The position numbers and the translations under genes are program-made. A DNA stretch of 35,844 bases from Hirudo medicinalis (lineage: Eukaryota; Annelida; Clitellata; Hirudinida; Hirudinidae): positions 1 through 35,844 of the forward strand of contig MPNW01000546.1 in NCBI GenBank assembly GCA_011800805.1, written 5' to 3'. Positions 33,231 to 35,844 of this stretch are shown one piece after another. The notes under the pieces are model-generated. The model was not told the origin of the DNA. It made no database searches and was given only the letters and a program-made list of their open reading frames with translations. Each line of letters begins with the position of its first letter. Positions within the stretch are counted from its first letter, which is position 1.

Positions 33231-35634
33231 AAATGGAAGGTGAATACTGCGACACGGAGACTTTCAGAGCTGAGTGCAGTGACAACGAGGTGATCGTCAT
33301 GAGGAGAGCATCTTACGGACGCATGAAGCTGGGCAGATGCATTGAAATGGGACTCGGGCACTTGGGCTGCTTCAAGGACGTCCTTCACATTCTCGACAGA
33401 AGGTCAAACCTTCTAAAATCTTTCGTCTGAGAGTTGAAATCATTCATCAACGATGGAAAGTTAAGCATTAAAATCAAACGAAACTATTTTTAATTTCTTT
33501 CGTGCAGGTGCTCGGGCAAAAGAGTCTGCGAGATTCGCATCCCAGACGCCGAACTGGAGAGCACACGACCGTGTCTGAAGGAATTGAAGACATACCTGGA
33601 TGGAAGCTTCACTTGCCAATCAGGCATGGAGTCGATAATTTCCAACGCGAGACAATCGAAGACAAGCAAACAGGATTTCGTGAATGTTTTTCCTCCACCA
33701 CTTTTTCCGCTCATCGATCGACCATCACACCGATGATTCGCACCACGCGACCCCATATTGATCACCGACGTGCGGGGTGCAAATAAATGCCTCTCTCCCC
33801 CCATCGATTTATCCATCCATCCATTCATCCATTCAAACATCTATCCATCCATCCATCCATCCATCCATCTATCCATCCATCAATTATCCGATTATCTGAC
33901 GTGGTTGCGGTCTCCCGTTGTCACCGAGCGAAAACAATTCACTCGTTTAATCACCTCTCTGTTTACACATCGTGAAATAAGAATCGCTTAAAAACTCGGT
34001 TAGTGACATGTTGAGTTGATTCGAGTTCATTCCATCTTTCAGTTGCGTCCTTCCATGTTTCCGAGTCCTCCTGTCCTTCCTGGAACTTCAGCCTCACACC
34101 TGGAAAACCCTACATTTTTCTCTCGAACGTCGGCTTTTTCCAGGCTTTATCCATGCTGCTGAGAAGCCACACTGCCTGCTTTTTCCCCACGACACCTGCT
34201 CAATCATCAGAATCATCAGCACAGAACACGGAGAATTTCCTTTCGTCCTCCACGGACGGACAAATATTTGCACCGGGTTTGTTGCATTCTTTCGAAGGTA
34301 CGATTCCAGCCCACTTTTCAGGACAACTTCCTGCCATCTTCGTCAGCGCAGCACCTGGACAAATCATAAACGCCACGCTTATCGACTTTGCCTATTACAA
34401 GACACCGTCAAACATCACATCCAAGAAACTTAAGGTCCATCACAGTTACTTCCAGAACAAGCAGCACCCAGTGAAGCCTCCCAGAACCCTCCCTGACCTC
34501 CAGGGCAGGGTCGTCATCAGGTCGAAGAGGCAGCAAGGGGGAATGTCAAACCCGAATGGAGAGCAGTCGTGCAGGAAGTACGCCTACATCCTCGACATTA
34601 GCACCGGTTCAACTAAGGACGTCGTGGTCTGCCAACAGCGCGTCTCCAATGTCTTCGTCTCGAAAGGTCACCAGGTCAAACTAGTAATGGAATCAGGAGA
34701 TTTGCAATCGGCCGACGGGGAAGCACGTGACAGATTCATCATGAAATTCGAAGGTAGGCGATTTGTTGGCTTTTTATTTCTCTGAGGAGGAGGAGGAAAT
34801 TCGAAGGAAATATCCAGGATTAACTCAGCTGCAACGGCATCTTACCTTAAAGATGACGAGACCTTAAAGAATGCCGGACGAGAGAAGGCTGCCATCAATT
34901 CTCCTGCACAACAGTGAAAACATCCAGCAAATAACCGACCGTGACGTCATCTGGCGTGTCGGCTGCCATTGGTCACGGGTTTTTTGTACTTGGTCCACGG
35001 AAGCACGTGGAATCTTTTCCAGAAGCGCCTACGCATTAAGGCCTCCTAAGCAGCTTAAAATGGAGTGATGTGACCACCGAGGGAGAATATTTCGAAACAA
35101 ATTGAATTTTTAATGGCGGATGATCGCTTATTGATCTTCAGAATTCTAAATTATTTCATGCACCTGGGTGAACGGAATTGGAGATGGTAGAACGGATAGA
35201 AGGATGGATGGACGGACGGACGGATGGATGGATGGATGAATGGATGGACGGACGAATGAATGGATCCACCGATGAAGAATCGTTTAGGCGAACGGATGGA
35301 TGGACAAGGAATGAATGAATCTCAGTCAACCATCTCCGTGGTTTTGTTGCGCCATCAGTCAAGTGGATGTAATTTACGAAAGCAGAAGTCTCAATACGTC
35401 ACAAACCTCCAAGAATAAAAATCATTTTCTGAGTCGATTAAGCAATAAAGTGGCGGATGAAATTAATACTGCAAGAGGGCAAATAAATTCTGTCTGAAGT
35501 AATTGCTGCATAATTTTCGTCCATTATTTTCATATTTTTAGGTTTCCCATGACGTTATTAAAATTTATTTCTTGTTTTCGACCTTTTTTCAGTTGCTGCT
35601 GCATGTTATGCGCGCCAAAACCCAGACATTCGTT
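33231..35634 (+). CDS. SUEL-lectin and CUB-like domain extracellular protein, partial
   Basis: Internal exons 33231-33402, 33508-33679 and 34144-34753 join in phase, with a possible short exon 35593-35634. Exons 1-2 encode one galactose/rhamnose-binding (SUEL) lectin domain: YC near the start, then EVIVMRRASYGRM, C-x-D-V-L-x-I-L-D-R-R-C-S-G-K-x-x-C and a final YLDGSFTC. Exon 3 (about 203 codons) has a Ser/Thr-rich start, then a CUB-like region with paired beta strands (SCRKYAYILDIS, VVVCQQR, FIMKFE); the candidate fourth exon would add AAACYA, which fits the usual end of such a domain. Insects have proteins with this domain pair (I recall Drosophila CG42613), of unclear function. The exon at 33231 begins in phase 1, so a signal-peptide exon must lie upstream, and the 3' end lies beyond 35634 or outside the window. 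Confidence 0.75.
33810..33882. repeat. (ATCC)n tetranucleotide array
   Basis: An ATCC run with a few TTC and TCA interruptions, inside the presumed intron between the SUEL and CUB exons. Confidence 0.9.
34754..35592 (+). other. Presumed intron after the CUB exon
   Basis: It begins with a GTAGGC donor and would end with a TTTTTTCAG acceptor at 35592. Apart from the GGAT/GGAC array at 35191-35266, I see nothing in it. If the short exon at 35593 is not real, the intron continues past the right edge. Confidence 0.4.
35191..35266. repeat. (GGAT/GGAC)n tetranucleotide array
   Basis: GGATGGAT and GGACGGAC runs with GAATGAATG interruptions; the same repeat type as at 2603-2741 and 33810-33882. Confidence 0.9.
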
Positions 35635-35639
35635 ATTAC

Positions 35640-35694
<55 letters not shown>

Positions 35695-35727
35695 GTCGTC
35701 GTCGTCGTCATCATCATCATCATCATT
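35640..35727. repeat. (ATC)n/(GTC)n trinucleotide array
   Basis: About 18 ATC units, then six GTC units, then ATC again. It gives His/Arg, Ile/Val or Asp/Met runs in different frames, none of which I accept as coding. Confidence 0.95.
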
Positions 35728-35844
35728 GCTTTCATCTCTATCTCCATCATTCTCATCGTTGCACTCACTGCCAGCATTAACATCCATAGCAACATCATCC
35801 ATATCTCCATTACTGATTTCTTCACTTTTTGATTCCACTGAAGT

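Noticed and set aside
35530..35838. Minus-strand frame with a poly-Asp run
   Set aside because: Translation of the ATC/GTC array; the flanks have no family likeness or splice support.

Overview
This window is nuclear DNA from an animal, most likely an arthropod. Every recognisable gene is split by GT-AG introns, several of them only 60-120 bp long. One gene encodes a secreted chitin-binding peritrophin-type protein, and its promoter has a TATA box with an arthropod-style TCAGT initiator about 29 bp downstream. Intergenic DNA is AT-rich and full of ATG/ATC, GGAT and longer minisatellites. I cannot name the species; a crustacean or other non-model arthropod is a guess. One unresolved base (N) lies in a microsatellite near 27868.

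Layout. 1-7263 holds no gene I can support: minisatellites, a GC-richer non-coding block (about 1.2-3.0 kb), a possible SINE relic and a 138-bp TIR element. 7264-10474 (minus) is a five-exon PPM1D/Wip1-type PP2C phosphatase with all metal-binding motifs. 10711-11240 is a fold-back element that contains a hammerhead-ribozyme-like core. 11575-13692 (minus) is a four-exon acyl-CoA oxidase. 14370-17676 (plus) is an eleven-exon membrane-bound histidine acid phosphatase, head-to-head with the oxidase; its RHG catalytic motif is out of frame with the rest of the protein by one base. 19257-19629 (plus) is a small secreted chitin-binding protein. 22015-22434 is a tandemly duplicated exon-like module. 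23615-26049 (plus) is a twelve-exon AUP1 orthologue (lipid-droplet/ERAD factor) with the acyltransferase His replaced by Tyr. 26050-33230 is a gene-poor stretch with a perfect 36-bp satellite, ATG microsatellites and a GC-richer block dense in TTTTAYGR-type motifs. 33231 to the right edge (plus) holds internal exons of a SUEL-lectin plus CUB-like extracellular protein that probably continues outside the window.

The genes do not form one pathway. The oxidase and AUP1 both touch lipid metabolism, and the acid phosphatase and oxidase may share a bidirectional promoter region, but I see no cluster logic. All gene models were assembled by hand from splice signals, reading-frame phase and recalled family motifs; no alignment or transcript data were available.
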